From Candidatus Melainabacteria bacterium (lineage in GTDB: Bacteria; Cyanobacteriota; Vampirovibrionia; Vampirovibrionales; Vampirovibrionaceae): a stretch of 33,215 nucleotides of DNA. Where the stretch lies: NCBI GenBank assembly GCA_902168245.1, contig CABHPA010000089.1, positions 1-33,215 on the forward strand, read 5' to 3'. The notes beneath the pieces are model-generated. The model was not told the origin of the DNA. It saw only the letters and a list, made by a program, of their open reading frames with translations, and searched no databases. A program made the translations under genes and the position numbers. Positions 22,122 through 31,437 of this stretch are shown in pieces (the first letter of the stretch is position 1; each line of letters starts with the position of its first letter).

Positions 22122-22238
22122 ATGAGCTGTGAGCTTTGTTTTGGCCGCTTGATTTTCGTACACGGGCATTACCAGTGTGAAACCTGCCACTGGGTTGCAC
22201 TGACCTGTTGCGATGGCGAACAAACCTGCCCCGAATGA
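22122..22238 (+). CDS. Small Cys-rich zinc-ribbon-like protein, 38 residues
   Basis: The protein has CxxC pairs at C3/C6 and C19/C22 flanking a short His/Tyr-rich strand (FVHGHYQCETCHW), then Cys29-Cys30 and Cys36. Two CxxC knuckles at this distance usually bind one Zn(II). The ATG has AAAGGG 8 nt upstream, a good ribosome-binding site, which argues for a real gene despite its size. Upstream, CGCATT-ACA-AATGCG forms a small palindrome that might be an operator. It converges on secA. I recall similar short Cys-rich proteins in other bacteria but cannot name a family. The function is unknown. Confidence 0.6.
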   Translation: MSCELCFGRLIFVHGHYQCETCHWVALTCCDGEQTCPE

Positions 22239-22287
22239 ACATGGACAGGACGACCTGAGTCGCGCCCTTGAAAGCTTTGATACCGGG

Positions 22288-25200
22288 CTAGAACGGGTTG
22301 ATCTTGCTGGGCTTTTTCTTGGGCTTGGAGTCATCCGTGCCGGACTCGTCCTCATCCGCCGGAATGACCGTGGTGGCGATATGTTCGCCCGGCACTTCCT
22401 GCATATGCTCCAGCGCCTCGGTCAGTTGGGTATGATGCACTTCTTCGCCTTCTGCTGGCATAGGCTCCTCCATTTGACGCTGTAACTGGATTTCGATGCG
22501 CGTGTTGAACAGCATCATCACCGTGTCGCGTTGAATCTCGTACGTCAGGTTCTGGAACATCTCGAACGCTTCGCGCTTGTATTCGATTAGCGGGTCTTTC
22601 TGTCCGTATGCGCGCAGCCCGATGCCGTCCCGAAGCCCGTCCAGGTTGTGCAGGTAATCAATCCATCGGTTATCGATAATCGACAGCAGGATGTCCCGCT
22701 CAATCCGCCTCAGCGGGTGCTTGAATTCCTCGGCCTTTTCCGGGGACAGCTTGGCCAGCGCTTCTGCCTCATCCTCGGTTTCATCCTCCAGCCCGCTCAG
22801 ACTCACGCCGTGGCTTTGCTGCAACTCCTGGGAAATCCGGCTCAATTCGCTTTCCAGCTTGCCGTAGACGGCCACGCTTTCTTTTTTGGCCAGCTCCACC
22901 ACCTGCGCCTGGCTCATGCCGCTAAGTGACGTCTTGGTAATCACCGGCCCCAGTTGTGGCGCAATCCCGTGGATGGTGGCCAGCATCTCGTCCACCACCT
23001 CGTCCGCCCAGTCCTCCGGCGTACTGCCAGGGGGCAAATGGGTGTTCACCACCCGATCCATGGTTTGCTCCACCATGTGTAACACGGAAGAACGCAGGTT
23101 CTCGCCGTTCAATACCTGCTTGCGTTGCTCGTAAATCAGCTTGCGCTGCTCGGTCAACACGTCATCATACTGCAAAATATTCTTGCGGATGTCGAAGTAA
23201 TACGCCTCTACCTTGCGTTGGGCGCCTTCAATCGCCCTGGACACCATCCCCGCGGAAATTGGCATGGTTTCATCCACGCCCAGCATATCCATCATGCCGG
23301 AAATCCGGTCGCCGCCAAACTTGCGCATCAATCCGTCTTCCAGCGACAGGAAAAAGTGGGTGGAACCCGGGTCGCCTTGACGCGCTGCCCGTCCCCGCAA
23401 CTGGTTGTCAATCCGCCTGGATTCATGCCGCTCGGTGCCAATAATATGCAGCCCGCCCTTTGACAGCACTTCTTCCTTCTCGGCGTCCGTCAGCAGCTTT
23501 TTACGGTTAATCGCCGCTTGTAGCTCGTCCGGATCCACGGTGCGCCAATCCATGCCCATTGCCTCAAACTCGCTCTTGGCTAGGTATTCCGCATTACCGC
23601 CCAGCAGAATGTCCGTTCCTCGGCCCGCCATGTTGGTGGCGATGGTAATGGCGCCCTTGCGGCCCGCCTGGGCCACGATCATCGCCTCTTTCTCGTGATG
23701 CTTGGCGTTCAGCACCTGGTGGGGAAGCCCCCGCTGGATGACCTGAACCGTTTTCAATGTGGTTGCGATGCCTTCCAGAAACACTGCGATGTCTTCGGAC
23801 GCGCCTTTGGCGGCCAGGATAAAATCCTCCGGTTCCGCAGCTTCCGGGTGGCGCAGTTTACCGGATAATCGGCTCACCAGCTCCGTGTCCTTGCCTTGTT
23901 CCAGGCTGGCCAGTAACCGTGCGGACTTTTCCCGCAAATGCTGGGTCATTTCCACCGGCTTGGACAGCAGGTGCGAGATTTCCTCGGATTTTTCGATGGA
24001 GACCGTACCCACCAGCACCGGCCTGCCCATTTCGTGGTATTCCACGATTTCTTCCACCACCTTGTACATTTTCACCCGTTCGTTTTTGTAGATGGTGTCC
24101 GACAGGTCTTTACGGCTGTCTCCCCGGTTGGTAGGGATGGTAGTGACGCCCAGGTCGTAAATTTTTCCGAACTCGGCCTCTTCGGTCATCGCGGTTCCGG
24201 TCATCCCGCTCAGCTTGGGATACAGCCGGAACAGGTTCTGAAAGGTAATGCTGGCCAGCGTCTGCGTTTCATCCTGAATATGCACGCCTTCCTTGGCCTC
24301 GACGGATTGGTGCAGCCCGTCGCTCCACCGGCGGCCTTCCATCAGTCGCCCGGTGAACTCGTCTACAATCACCACTTCGTTGTCTTTCACCACGTAATCG
24401 ATATCCCGCTTGAACAGCTCCTTGGCCTTCAACGCTTGCAGCAGGTGGTGGGCCATGTTGTGCTGAATGTCGAACAAGTCCTCAATGCCCAGCACTTCCT
24501 GCGCACGGTCAATCCCGTCCTCGCTCAGCACCACGTTCCTGGCTTTTTCATCCACCGTGTAATCCCGTTCCGCTTGCAGCAGCGGCGCGATTCTGGCCAT
24601 CGTCCTGTACATATCGGCCGATTGCTCCAGCCGCCCGCTAATAATCAACGGGGTGCGGGCCTCGTCAATCAGGATGCTGTCCACTTCATCAATAATGGCG
24701 AAGTTAAACGGCCGCTGAACCAGTTGGCCCTTGGAGCCTGCCATGTTGTCCCGCAGGTAGTCGAAGCCGAACTCGTTGTTGGTTCCGTAGGTAATATCGG
24801 CTGCGTACGCTTCTTTTTTCTCCAGAAAGCTGTTGAACCCGCGTTGCTGGGAAAGCACCATACCCACGGATAACCCCAGAAATCGGTAGAGTCGCCCCAT
24901 CCATTCGGCATCCCGCCGGGCCAGGTAGTCGTTTACCGTCACCACATGGACGCCTTTCTCGCTCAGCGCGTTCAGGTAGGCGGGCAAAGTGGCCACCAGC
25001 GTTTTCCCTTCGCCGGTTCGCATTTCGGAAATGCCCCCATCGTGCAGCACCATTCCGCCCAGTAATTGCACGTCAAAATGCCGCATCCCCAGAATCCGTC
25101 GGCTGGCTTCGCGAACCGTGGCGAATGCTTCCGGCAAAATCAGATCCAGCGTTTCTTTTTCCAGTTGCCGATCCCGTTTCTCATTGTCGGAACGTTCCCG

Positions 25201-25365
25201 GTTTTCTAGCATTTGCTTGAAATACGCCGTTTTACCCCGCAATTCCTCATCGGAAAGGGCTTGCATCTCCGCTTCCAGATCGTTGATATGATCCACAATC
25301 GGCATACGGTGGCGGATTTTACGCTCGTTGGGATCGGGCAGAATTTTGCGGATTAAATCGAACAT
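22288..25365 (-). CDS. secA: Preprotein translocase ATPase SecA, long form
   Basis: This 1025-residue motor drives unfolded preproteins through SecYEG using ATP. The Walker A motif is [15 protein letters not shown] (about 114-128), the DEAD-type motif is [20 protein letters not shown] (224-243), and [14 protein letters not shown] (578-591) with [14 protein letters not shown] mark the second nucleotide domain. About 75 extra residues (roughly 469-543) interrupt the second nucleotide domain between [15 protein letters not shown] and [13 protein letters not shown]. Thermus SecA has, as I recall, an insertion at the same place. The C-terminus ends Lys-rich ([12 protein letters not shown]) and lacks the Cys-rich zinc motif that contacts SecB. 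Usual length is about 830-930. It is monocistronic here, with a good promoter upstream. Confidence 0.97.
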   Translation of the reverse strand: MFDLIRKILPDPNERKIRHRMPIVDHINDLEAEMQALSDEELRGKTAYFKQMLENRERSDNEKRDRQLEKETLDLILPEAFATVREASRRILGMRHFDVQLLGGMVLHDGGISEMRTGEGKTLVATLPAYLNALSEKGVHVVTVNDYLARRDAEWMGRLYRFLGLSVGMVLSQQRGFNSFLEKKEAYAADITYGTNNEFGFDYLRDNMAGSKGQLVQRPFNFAIIDEVDSILIDEARTPLIISGRLEQSADMYRTMARIAPLLQAERDYTVDEKARNVVLSEDGIDRAQEVLGIEDLFDIQHNMAHHLLQALKAKELFKRDIDYVVKDNEVVIVDEFTGRLMEGRRWSDGLHQSVEAKEGVHIQDETQTLASITFQNLFRLYPKLSGMTGTAMTEEAEFGKIYDLGVTTIPTNRGDSRKDLSDTIYKNERVKMYKVVEEIVEYHEMGRPVLVGTVSIEKSEEISHLLSKPVEMTQHLREKSARLLASLEQGKDTELVSRLSGKLRHPEAAEPEDFILAAKGASEDIAVFLEGIATTLKTVQVIQRGLPHQVLNAKHHEKEAMIVAQAGRKGAITIATNMAGRGTDILLGGNAEYLAKSEFEAMGMDWRTVDPDELQAAINRKKLLTDAEKEEVLSKGGLHIIGTERHESRRIDNQLRGRAARQGDPGSTHFFLSLEDGLMRKFGGDRISGMMDMLGVDETMPISAGMVSRAIEGAQRKVEAYYFDIRKNILQYDDVLTEQRKLIYEQRKQVLNGENLRSSVLHMVEQTMDRVVNTHLPPGSTPEDWADEVVDEMLATIHGIAPQLGPVITKTSLSGMSQAQVVELAKKESVAVYGKLESELSRISQELQQSHGVSLSGLEDETEDEAEALAKLSPEKAEEFKHPLRRIERDILLSIIDNRWIDYLHNLDGLRDGIGLRAYGQKDPLIEYKREAFEMFQNLTYEIQRDTVMMLFNTRIEIQLQRQMEEPMPAEGEEVHHTQLTEALEHMQEVPGEHIATTVIPADEDESGTDDSKPKKKPSKINPF

Positions 25366-25429
25366 GGAAGCATCTTTCTGGGATTAACGAAACGCTGAAA
25401 TTCAGACAGATAAGGGAAACATTCCCAAT

Positions 25430-25459
25430 AGTATACGCAAAGCCGCACCCTCTTGTCAT
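25430..25459 (-). promoter_or_regulatory. secA promoter
   Basis: On the minus strand ATGACA (25459-25454) and TATACT (25435-25430) are separated by 18 bp. Transcription would start near 25423, leaving a leader of about 57 nt. Confidence 0.6.
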
Positions 25460-25525
25460 CCCGATGTGGCAAAAAGGCCGTTCTATGGCTGTATTTGGCT
25501 ATACTGTTAAGAAATATAAATATAC

Positions 25526-25594
25526 GTGTTTACAAAACACTAAGTGCGGTGTTTTAATAACACTAACAATAGTGTTTAAATGACAATAACTTTG
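25526..25594. repeat. Three tandem 23-bp iteron-like repeats
   Basis: Units start at 25526, 25549 and 25572, exactly 23 bp apart. Each begins GTGTTT; units 1 and 2 also share AACACTAA at the same offset, and unit 3 has the variant GACAATAA. Each unit contains a GTGTT-N5-AACAC palindrome (degenerate in unit 3). The 23-bp period is about two helical turns, so bound proteins would line up on one face. The array lies between the secA promoter and the small gene at 25703. Confidence 0.75.
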
Positions 25595-25702
25595 CTCGTT
25601 ACCAACCCATTTACCACGTTGAGATTTACAAACCCGGTTCCTGCACGTACGAATGCCTGAATGCCAGGCCAACCAGACCTGCAAGAAAGTGAGATATGGA
25701 TA

Positions 25703-25936
25703 ATGTTTAGAGTTCAAGCTGCCTCACCCTTTAAAACCCAGCCCGCTGCCCTGAACAATGCCAATCAGAATGCCCGTAAATCGGCCTCCAAATTTTCCGG
25801 CGGACTTGGGATTGAGCCTGAAGTTTTTGACCTTTCGGCTAAGCATCAATTTGCTCCTATTATCCCTGTTATTGCAACTAAAAAGACTCTGGATCCGGGT
25901 GCGGGTCGCGGTAAGCAGTTGGATCGCTGGGGCTGA
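25703..25936 (+). CDS. Small unrecognised protein, 77 residues
   Basis: I do not recognise it. It is basic and Asn/Ala/Ser-rich at the start (QPAALNNANQNARKSASKF), with a hydrophobic centre, FAPIIPVIATKKTL, and no Cys. An ATG at 25703 fits better than the upstream in-frame ATG at 25661. A possible promoter is TTTACA (25625-25630) with TACGAA (25648-25653) after 17 bp, and a hairpin follows the stop, which together support a transcribed unit. The Shine-Dalgarno is poor. It stands alone downstream of the 23-bp repeats, which may control it. Confidence 0.5.
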   Translation: MFRVQAASPFKTQPAALNNANQNARKSASKFSGGLGIEPEVFDLSAKHQFAPIIPVIATKKTLDPGAGRGKQLDRWG

Positions 25937-25967
25937 TTCTTGAAACAGATTCACTTCTATTTTTTAT

Positions 25968-25991
25968 GACCGGCTCGTATTGTAGCCGGTC
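25968..25991 (+). terminator. Hairpin after the small gene
   Basis: GACCGGCT (25968-25975) and AGCCGGTC (25984-25991) form a perfect 8-bp stem with an 8-nt loop. TGTTCATTTG follows on the plus strand. The tail is only moderately T-rich. Confidence 0.5.
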
Positions 25992-26018
25992 TGTTCATTT
26001 GTGCTATTTTACGAAACT

Positions 26019-26058
26019 AAAAACGAATAAGCCCCGATGGCCATATATCGGGGCTTAT
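26019..26058 (-). terminator. ATP synthase operon terminator
   Basis: ATAAGCCCCGAT (26027-26038) and its exact complement (26047-26058) make a 12-bp stem with an 8-nt loop. On the minus strand TCGTTTTT follows. It lies 40 bp after the gamma-subunit stop and ends the operon, so beta and epsilon are not directly downstream. Confidence 0.85.
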
Positions 26059-26098
26059 ATCAGTTGAATTAGAATGAATCTTTGGGCTGACTGCGGGC

Positions 26099-27037
26099 TT
26101 ACTGCAAAGCTTCCGCTCCGCCCACGATTTCCAGAATTTCCTGTGTGATGGCCGCCTGACGAACCTTGTTATAAAGAATCGTCAATCGGTTAATCATATC
26201 GCCAGCATTATTGGTTGCGTTGGACATGGCTGTCATCCTTGCAGCCAGCTCGCTTGCGGCGCCTTCCAGCAACAGCGTGTAAAACATGTTGCTCATATAC
26301 ATCGGAACCAGCTTGTCCAACATTTCAATCGGGTTGGGCTCCAACAACATTTCCGGCTTTAATTTGCTTCCTGCAACCGAATGCTGAATATCATCCAGCG
26401 ACGGAATCAACTCGGGTTCCCAGTCAATATGGGAGCGAACCGGAACCACGGGCGTCATCTGCACTTTGTAAGAAATCATCGACACAAAGTGCGTGGATAA
26501 CACGTCAATCGTATCAATTTTTCCGCTCAGGAAAGCCTTCAGCATGGTTTCCGCAATCACGTTGGCATCAGGCGGGGTGGGAGCGGCGGTCATGTTTGCG
26601 CTTCTTCCCAGGATTTCAGAGTTGGAATACCGGGAAAACGCCTGGATGGCCTTGTTACCTACCAGATAGAACTTGGGTGTCAGCCCCCGTTCCTTAATTT
26701 CCCGTTCCAGCCGAAACGCTTGGCGAATAATGGCCGAGTTGTAGTTGCCGCACAATCCGCGATCGGAACTATACACGATGATCCCGATGTTTTGCACGGG
26801 ACGTGGCCTGAAGAGTTCCAGATACCGGGAACCGCTAATGGCATGGAAATGATTGCTCATTTCGCTGAAAACTGCGCTAAACACTTTCCGCAACTCAATC
26901 GAGTAGGGACGCGCCGCTTTGACACGGTTTTCCGCCCGCTTAACCTTGGCGGCCGCCACCATGCGCATGGCCTGCGTAATTTTCTGGGTACTCTTGACGC
27001 TTTTAATCCGGCGTCGGATGTCCTTCAGGTTAGGCAT
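26099..27037 (-). CDS. atpG: F1 ATP synthase gamma subunit
   Basis: This 312-residue subunit is the central rotor shaft linking the c-ring to the alpha3beta3 head. The N-terminal helix begins MPNLKDIRRRIKSVKSTQKI, and the C-terminal helix has ASELAARMTAMSNATNNAGD and the near-universal ITQEILEIVGGAEAL ending. GIIVYSSDRGLCGNYNSAII is the conserved Rossmann-like part. It is about 25 residues longer than the E. coli protein. Part of the excess falls around residues 205-225 (WEPELIPSLDDIQHS), near where cyanobacterial gamma carries its regulatory insertion, but I do not see the full insertion. It is the last gene of the operon, 25 bp after atpA. Confidence 0.97.
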   Translation of the reverse strand: MPNLKDIRRRIKSVKSTQKITQAMRMVAAAKVKRAENRVKAARPYSIELRKVFSAVFSEMSNHFHAISGSRYLELFRPRPVQNIGIIVYSSDRGLCGNYNSAIIRQAFRLEREIKERGLTPKFYLVGNKAIQAFSRYSNSEILGRSANMTAAPTPPDANVIAETMLKAFLSGKIDTIDVLSTHFVSMISYKVQMTPVVPVRSHIDWEPELIPSLDDIQHSVAGSKLKPEMLLEPNPIEMLDKLVPMYMSNMFYTLLLEGAASELAARMTAMSNATNNAGDMINRLTILYNKVRQAAITQEILEIVGGAEALQ

Positions 27038-27062
27038 CGTTCAGTTTCCTTCCCTGGCCTTT

Positions 27063-28589
27063 CTATACCTTACCGCCGGTAAATACGCTGTCGCGAAACT
27101 TTTTAATCGATTCAACCAGTTTGCTCTCATCGGCGTCATCCAGTTTGTCGCCTTTGTTCAGCTTGGCTTCAATGTCAGCGACGTTGGCGCTCAGGTAAGA
27201 GAACCATTCTTGTTTGAACGTGGCGATTTGCTTGCTCTCCACTTCATCCAGCAATCCCTTGTTTGCGGCAAACAGGATGGAAACCTGTTGTGCAACAGAT
27301 AACGGGCTGTACTGTGGTTGTTTCAGCACTTCCACCAGTTTTTGGCCGCGACGTAATTGATCCTGGGTCGCTTTGTCCAAGTCGCTGGCGAATTGGGCAA
27401 ATGCTTCCAGTTCACGGAATTGGGCCAATGCCAAACGAAGCTGGCCGGCAACACTTTTCATAGCCTTGGTTTGCGCCGCGCCACCTACCCTGGATACCGA
27501 AATGCCAGCGTTAATAGCGGGACGGATACCGGCGTTGAACAAGTCAGCTTCCAGAAAGATCTGTCCATCGGTAATGGAAATTACGTTGGTCGGAATGTAC
27601 GCAGAAACGTCACCGGCTTGAGTTTCAATAATCGGCAATGCTGTAATGCTGCCACCGCCCAAAGCATCGTTCAACTTAACCGCACGTTCCAGCAACCGGG
27701 AATGCAGGTAGAACACATCGCCAGGGTATGCTTCACGGCCCGGCGGACGGCGAAGCAGCAAGCTCATCGCGCGGTAGGCCCAGGCATGCTTGGTCAAGTC
27801 ATCGTAAATAACCAGAACGTGCTTGCCTTGTGCCATAAAACCTTCTGCAATCGTCACAGCCCCAAATGGCGCCAAGTATTGCAACGGGGCCGGATCGGTT
27901 GCGGAAGCCGCAACGACAATGGAGTAATCCATTGCGCCGTTGTCTTCCAGAATCTTCACGATTTGCGCTACGGAACTGGATTTTTGGCCAATTGCACAGT
28001 AAATGCAGACAACGTCCTGGCCTTTCTGGTTCAGGATCGTGTCAATGGCAACGGCTGTTTTACCGGTCTGGCGATCCCCAATAATTAATTCGCGCTGGCC
28101 ACGGCCAATTGGCGTCATGGCGTCAATTGCGGTGATGCCGGTTTGCAGCGGTTGGTGTACGGATTTACGGGCGATAATGCCGGGCGCTTTTCGATCGACC
28201 GGCAAATATTCCTTCGCCTCGATACCGCCTTTACCGTCAATCGGTTGACCCAATGGGTTAACGACTCGTCCGAGCAGATCTTCGCCAAATGGTACGGAGG
28301 CGATACGTCCAGTGGATTTGACCAGTTGGCCTTCCTGAATGTGGATGTACTCGCCCATGATAACGACACCCACGTTATCTTCTTCGAGGTTCAAGACCAT
28401 CCCCATTGTGTTATGCCCGTCCGCGAATTCAACCAATTCGCCGGACATTGCGCCCCGCAAGCCGTAGATACGGGCGATCCCGTCACCTACTTCCAATACG
28501 GTGCCGACATTGCTGATCGAAACTTCTGTTTCGTAGCTGGCGAGCTTTTCTTTCAGTATCGAACTAATTTCTTCTGCTCGTAATGCCAT
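27063..28589 (-). CDS. atpA: F1 ATP synthase alpha subunit
   Basis: This 508-residue subunit forms the non-catalytic nucleotide sites in the F1 head. The P-loop is GDRQTGKT (171-178). [17 protein letters not shown] at the start binds the delta subunit. Further hallmarks are [19 protein letters not shown] and the arginine-finger motif [16 protein letters not shown]. Length and order match the family. The ATG has no strong Shine-Dalgarno, but the gene follows atpH by 64 bp in the operon. Confidence 0.98.
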   Translation of the reverse strand: MALRAEEISSILKEKLASYETEVSISNVGTVLEVGDGIARIYGLRGAMSGELVEFADGHNTMGMVLNLEEDNVGVVIMGEYIHIQEGQLVKSTGRIASVPFGEDLLGRVVNPLGQPIDGKGGIEAKEYLPVDRKAPGIIARKSVHQPLQTGITAIDAMTPIGRGQRELIIGDRQTGKTAVAIDTILNQKGQDVVCIYCAIGQKSSSVAQIVKILEDNGAMDYSIVVAASATDPAPLQYLAPFGAVTIAEGFMAQGKHVLVIYDDLTKHAWAYRAMSLLLRRPPGREAYPGDVFYLHSRLLERAVKLNDALGGGSITALPIIETQAGDVSAYIPTNVISITDGQIFLEADLFNAGIRPAINAGISVSRVGGAAQTKAMKSVAGQLRLALAQFRELEAFAQFASDLDKATQDQLRRGQKLVEVLKQPQYSPLSVAQQVSILFAANKGLLDEVESKQIATFKQEWFSYLSANVADIEAKLNKGDKLDDADESKLVESIKKFRDSVFTGGKV

Positions 28590-28653
28590 TTCAGGTTCCT
28601 TTTTCTGTGTTTGTCTTAAAACGCTTTAGAGTCAATTTTAAAAAATCTGGATA

Positions 28654-29208
28654 TTACAATTTACTGATTTGCTTTCGCAATTCTTCCAGGCGGCCCACAT
28701 AACTTCCATCAATCACCTGATCCTGAATCTTGACAATGACGCCACCCAGTAAACCAGGGTCAACCCGGTTTTGTAGATCAACCCGACTAAAACCGAAAGT
28801 TTCTTCCAGTGTTTTGCGAATTCGGGATCTTAACTCCTCTTCTAGTTCGGTAGCGCTGACCACTTCGGCTTGAGCTGTATTTTCGTGCTGATTGATCAGT
28901 GTCACGAATTGCGCCGCTAGTTGAGGAAGGATGGCAGCCCTGTTGTTTTCGACCAGTAACTTCAACAGCCGGTTGAGCCAAGGGCTTGCAGATTGCCCAA
29001 TCTGCTGTTGCACTAGTTGTAACTTTTCATTCTGGGAAACACCAGGGTTTTCCAAAAAACTTAATAGCAAAGGCACTTGCTCAAACAAGCTGCTTACTGC
29101 ATTCAGGTCGGATGCAACCTGATTGGTTTCTCCGCTTTCCACAGTGCTTTCAAACAATGCCTTTGCATAACGTGAGGCTACTTTGTTGTTTTCCAAACGA
29201 TTGCTCAT
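28654..29208 (-). CDS. atpH: F1 ATP synthase delta subunit
   Basis: The 184-residue delta subunit ties the b/b' stator stalk to the top of F1. ASRYAKALFESTVESGETNQ is the typical start of its N-terminal helical bundle; LENPGVSQNEKLQLV and LLKLLVENNRAAILPQL follow. The C-terminal domain has VDPGLLGGVIVKIQDQVIDG, the best conserved stretch. Its ATG shares one base with the stop of atpF, so the two are translationally coupled. Confidence 0.96.
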   Translation of the reverse strand: MSNRLENNKVASRYAKALFESTVESGETNQVASDLNAVSSLFEQVPLLLSFLENPGVSQNEKLQLVQQQIGQSASPWLNRLLKLLVENNRAAILPQLAAQFVTLINQHENTAQAEVVSATELEEELRSRIRKTLEETFGFSRVDLQNRVDPGLLGGVIVKIQDQVIDGSYVGRLEELRKQISKL

Positions 29209-29789
29209 TAGCGTACGCCTCCCTTCATTTGGGACAATTCATCCAGGAACGTCTCCACGGAACGCTTTTGATCCTGAGCATTTAAGCTGTCAGCCAGTTC
29301 ACGGCGGGCTTCCAAAAGCGCATCGTTCAGCAACCGCTTTTCTAAATCTTTAATCGCTGCTCTTTGTTCCAATTCCACACGTTTTCTGGCGTTTTCAATA
29401 ATCTTGGCGGACTCGGACTTCGCATCAGCGATAATCTGGGTGGACAATGCTTCAGCGGATTCCCGCGCGTTTTTCAAAATATCGTCCACTTCGGATTTCA
29501 GGTTGGCGGTGCGCCTCTTTGCATCTTCCAATTGGGCCAACGCTTCTTTTTTCTGACTCTCAACCGATTGAACCTCGGAGGAGATTTGGCCTTGCTGGGT
29601 GTCAATCATACCCAGCAAGTTAAATTTCTTGATTAAGAAACCAAGCACCAGTGCAGCTAGAACAATGTTGAAAATGTTGGATTCTTCCAGCCACTGCTTT
29701 AACGTGAGATGTTTATGACCTTCTTCAGCCATCAGCAAGTACACGGATGCCTGATGCAAGAAGCTATTCATTTCAATATGCGGTATCAT
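29208..29789 (-). CDS. atpF: F0 ATP synthase subunit b
   Basis: This 193-residue stator subunit has one membrane helix near the start (IFNIVLAALVLGFLIKKFNL) and a long charged coiled coil rich in Ala, Glu, Gln and Lys (for example QKKEALAQLEDAKRRTANLK). The membrane segment is preceded by about 35 residues, like the longer cyanobacterial b. It pairs with the b' subunit encoded just upstream. An ATG at 29771 is an alternative start; 29789 has a close-spaced AGGAA. It overlaps atpH by one base. Confidence 0.93.
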   Translation of the reverse strand: MIPHIEMNSFLHQASVYLLMAEEGHKHLTLKQWLEESNIFNIVLAALVLGFLIKKFNLLGMIDTQQGQISSEVQSVESQKKEALAQLEDAKRRTANLKSEVDDILKNARESAEALSTQIIADAKSESAKIIENARKRVELEQRAAIKDLEKRLLNDALLEARRELADSLNAQDQKRSVETFLDELSQMKGGVR

Positions 29790-29821
29790 TTCCTGCTCTT
29801 ATCGCTCCTGTTCACTTGCCT

Positions 29822-30268
29822 TTAGCTGTGGGAGGCGGTTCTGATTTTACCGCCGGAGGTAATCTTGGACACAATCGCCTTGGTTAGCTCATTGCGCTCG
29901 CCTTCAAGCTGGTTGTAAGTCGCTTCACGCCAGTGGTTCAGTTCCGCCATCTGGCAATCGGATTCAGTCTGGGCGTTCGTGCGGGCCTCAGTCAGACTCT
30001 GTTGAGCAGCCAGTTTGGCGTTTTGACGAATTTCCTGAATAAGCTGATGTGCTTCCTGGCGGGCTTTTTTTAGCGCTGCCTGGTATTCTGCGTAAACCCG
30101 CTCATACTCTTCCGCGAATTGCTCAGCCGAACTTTTATCGTCCATCAGCTTGCGCTCACGCTCATGCTTGATATTCAGAATCGGGTCGAAATAGATAGCC
30201 TTCATCACCACCATAAAAACAATGAAGCTGACTACAATAAATCCTAATGTGGCGTTAAACTCTGGCAT
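29822..30268 (-). CDS. atpF2: F0 ATP synthase subunit b'
   Basis: This 148-residue second stator b-type subunit has a membrane helix directly at the start (LGFIVVSFIVFMVVMKAIYF), then DPILNIKHERERKLMDDK, a conserved b/b' junction, and a long coiled coil. A separate b' beside b is typical of cyanobacteria, plastids and some other photosynthetic or related lineages. Its place between c and b matches the cyanobacterial gene order, where it is called atpG. A hairpin lies in the gap to atpE. Confidence 0.92.
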   Translation of the reverse strand: MPEFNATLGFIVVSFIVFMVVMKAIYFDPILNIKHERERKLMDDKSSAEQFAEEYERVYAEYQAALKKARQEAHQLIQEIRQNAKLAAQQSLTEARTNAQTESDCQMAELNHWREATYNQLEGERNELTKAIVSKITSGGKIRTASHS

Positions 30269-30314
30269 TGCTGACTGAATTCCTCGGAAATTGGTTTGAC
30301 GGAGAAGATTGGAA

Positions 30315-30344
30315 TGGAACCGCTTTATTTAAAAAGCGGTTCCA
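30315..30344 (-). other. Hairpin between atpE and the b' gene
   Basis: TGGAACCGCTTT (30315-30326) and its exact complement (30333-30344) form a 12-bp stem with a 6-nt loop, 13 nt after the atpE stop. No T-tract follows on the minus strand, so it is more likely an RNA-stabilising or processing hairpin than a terminator. It could raise expression of subunit c, needed in 8-15 copies, over b and b', needed once. Confidence 0.6.
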
Positions 30345-30356
30345 TCAAATCTGGAA

Positions 30357-30599
30357 TTAAATTTTGCTGAACATCAGGTAGAAGGACACGAAGCCGAACA
30401 GACCCAGCAATTCCACAACACCCAGGGTAATGAAGTATTGGGGGGTCAGGTTGCCTTGCACTTCCGGCTGACGGGCAACGCTGTTAAAGTAGGCTGCGGT
30501 CATCAGACCGATACCGATAGCGGGGCCAATTGCAGCCAAACCAACTGCCAAGGGGCCACCGAGAGCTGCCGCTGCTGCTACTTGAGGATCGAGTGCCAT
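30357..30599 (-). CDS. atpE: F0 ATP synthase subunit c
   Basis: This 80-residue hairpin of two membrane helices forms the rotor ring. The Gly-rich first helix is LAAIGPAIGIGLMTAA. The polar loop ARQPE (42-46) contacts gamma/epsilon. The second helix carries the ion-binding carboxylate Glu63 in LGVVELLGLFGFV. The residues after Glu63 are Leu-Leu, without the Ser/Thr usual in Na+-binding c subunits, so H+ coupling is likely. AGGAG lies 11 nt before the ATG. Confidence 0.97.
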   Translation of the reverse strand: MALDPQVAAAAALGGPLAVGLAAIGPAIGIGLMTAAYFNSVARQPEVQGNLTPQYFITLGVVELLGLFGFVSFYLMFSKI

Positions 30600-30684
30600 T
30601 TTTTAGTGTTCTCCTTTCTTGGGATGTAAACTTTCGGGTTAATTCAAAATGTCTGAAAAATTTAGACTCTTTAAGCCTGGAAGC

Positions 30685-31362
30685 CTAGTGGTGATCATCC
30701 GACAACAAGCTGACGTAGACTGAACTCAGGATAGCGAAAATGTACGCTTGCACTACGGCTACGAACAATTCCAGGAAGATGACCAGGCTGGGCAGCACAT
30801 AAGGCGCCGACTTCAAAGCAATACCGGAAAGAATCTCGCCAACCAGAATGTTGAAATAAAGACGGATTAGGAGAGAGCCTGGACGAGTTACATCCTCCAG
30901 CAAGTTGAGCGGCAAGAAAAACACATTTGGCGTAATGTAGTGCTGGAAATACCGTAAGCCTTTTTTCTTGATGCCATAAAAGATATAAAAGAGCAGGGAG
31001 AGTACTGCCAAACCACTGGTTGTATTGATATCACCGGTGGCTGCAATTAGTTCGCCGTGTGGAATTGAGATTAACTTGAGTGGCAACTGGCCCATCAAGT
31101 TACAAGTCAGAATAAATAGAAACAGTGAACCGATGAAAAACAGGAAGCCATCGCCCCGTTTCCCTGCGGTTGCCATGGTAATGCCGCGGCAAACGTCAAA
31201 AAAGCCTTCGCCGACCACTTGAAGCTTACTAGGAACCACCTTAAGATTCCGGGTAGACAGCCAGGCAAGCGTTAAAACGACCGCCATGCCAGCCCAAGCC
31301 ATAATTAAAGTGTTGAGGTTAACTTTTTGGCCCAGTAAGTAAAAAATCCAAGGGTGATCCAT
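30685..31362 (-). CDS. atpB: F0 ATP synthase subunit a
   Basis: This 225-residue membrane subunit carries the proton half-channels beside the c-ring. The essential arginine is Arg167 in GSLLIRLYFNILVGEI. GFLFFIGSLFLFILTCNLMG is the conserved helix before the QLP turn, and LFVAVVQAYIFAILSSVYVS is the C-terminal helix pair. NLLEDVTRPGSLL is typical. It is followed, 85 bp on, by atpE. Confidence 0.97.
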   Translation of the reverse strand: MDHPWIFYLLGQKVNLNTLIMAWAGMAVVLTLAWLSTRNLKVVPSKLQVVGEGFFDVCRGITMATAGKRGDGFLFFIGSLFLFILTCNLMGQLPLKLISIPHGELIAATGDINTTSGLAVLSLLFYIFYGIKKKGLRYFQHYITPNVFFLPLNLLEDVTRPGSLLIRLYFNILVGEILSGIALKSAPYVLPSLVIFLELFVAVVQAYIFAILSSVYVSLLSDDHH

Positions 31363-31437
31363 GATGATTTTTTATACCTTAATCTTGCTTGTTGCTCTCA
31401 TAACATAAGTCAAGGAAGTAGAGACCGCGGTTCCGGC

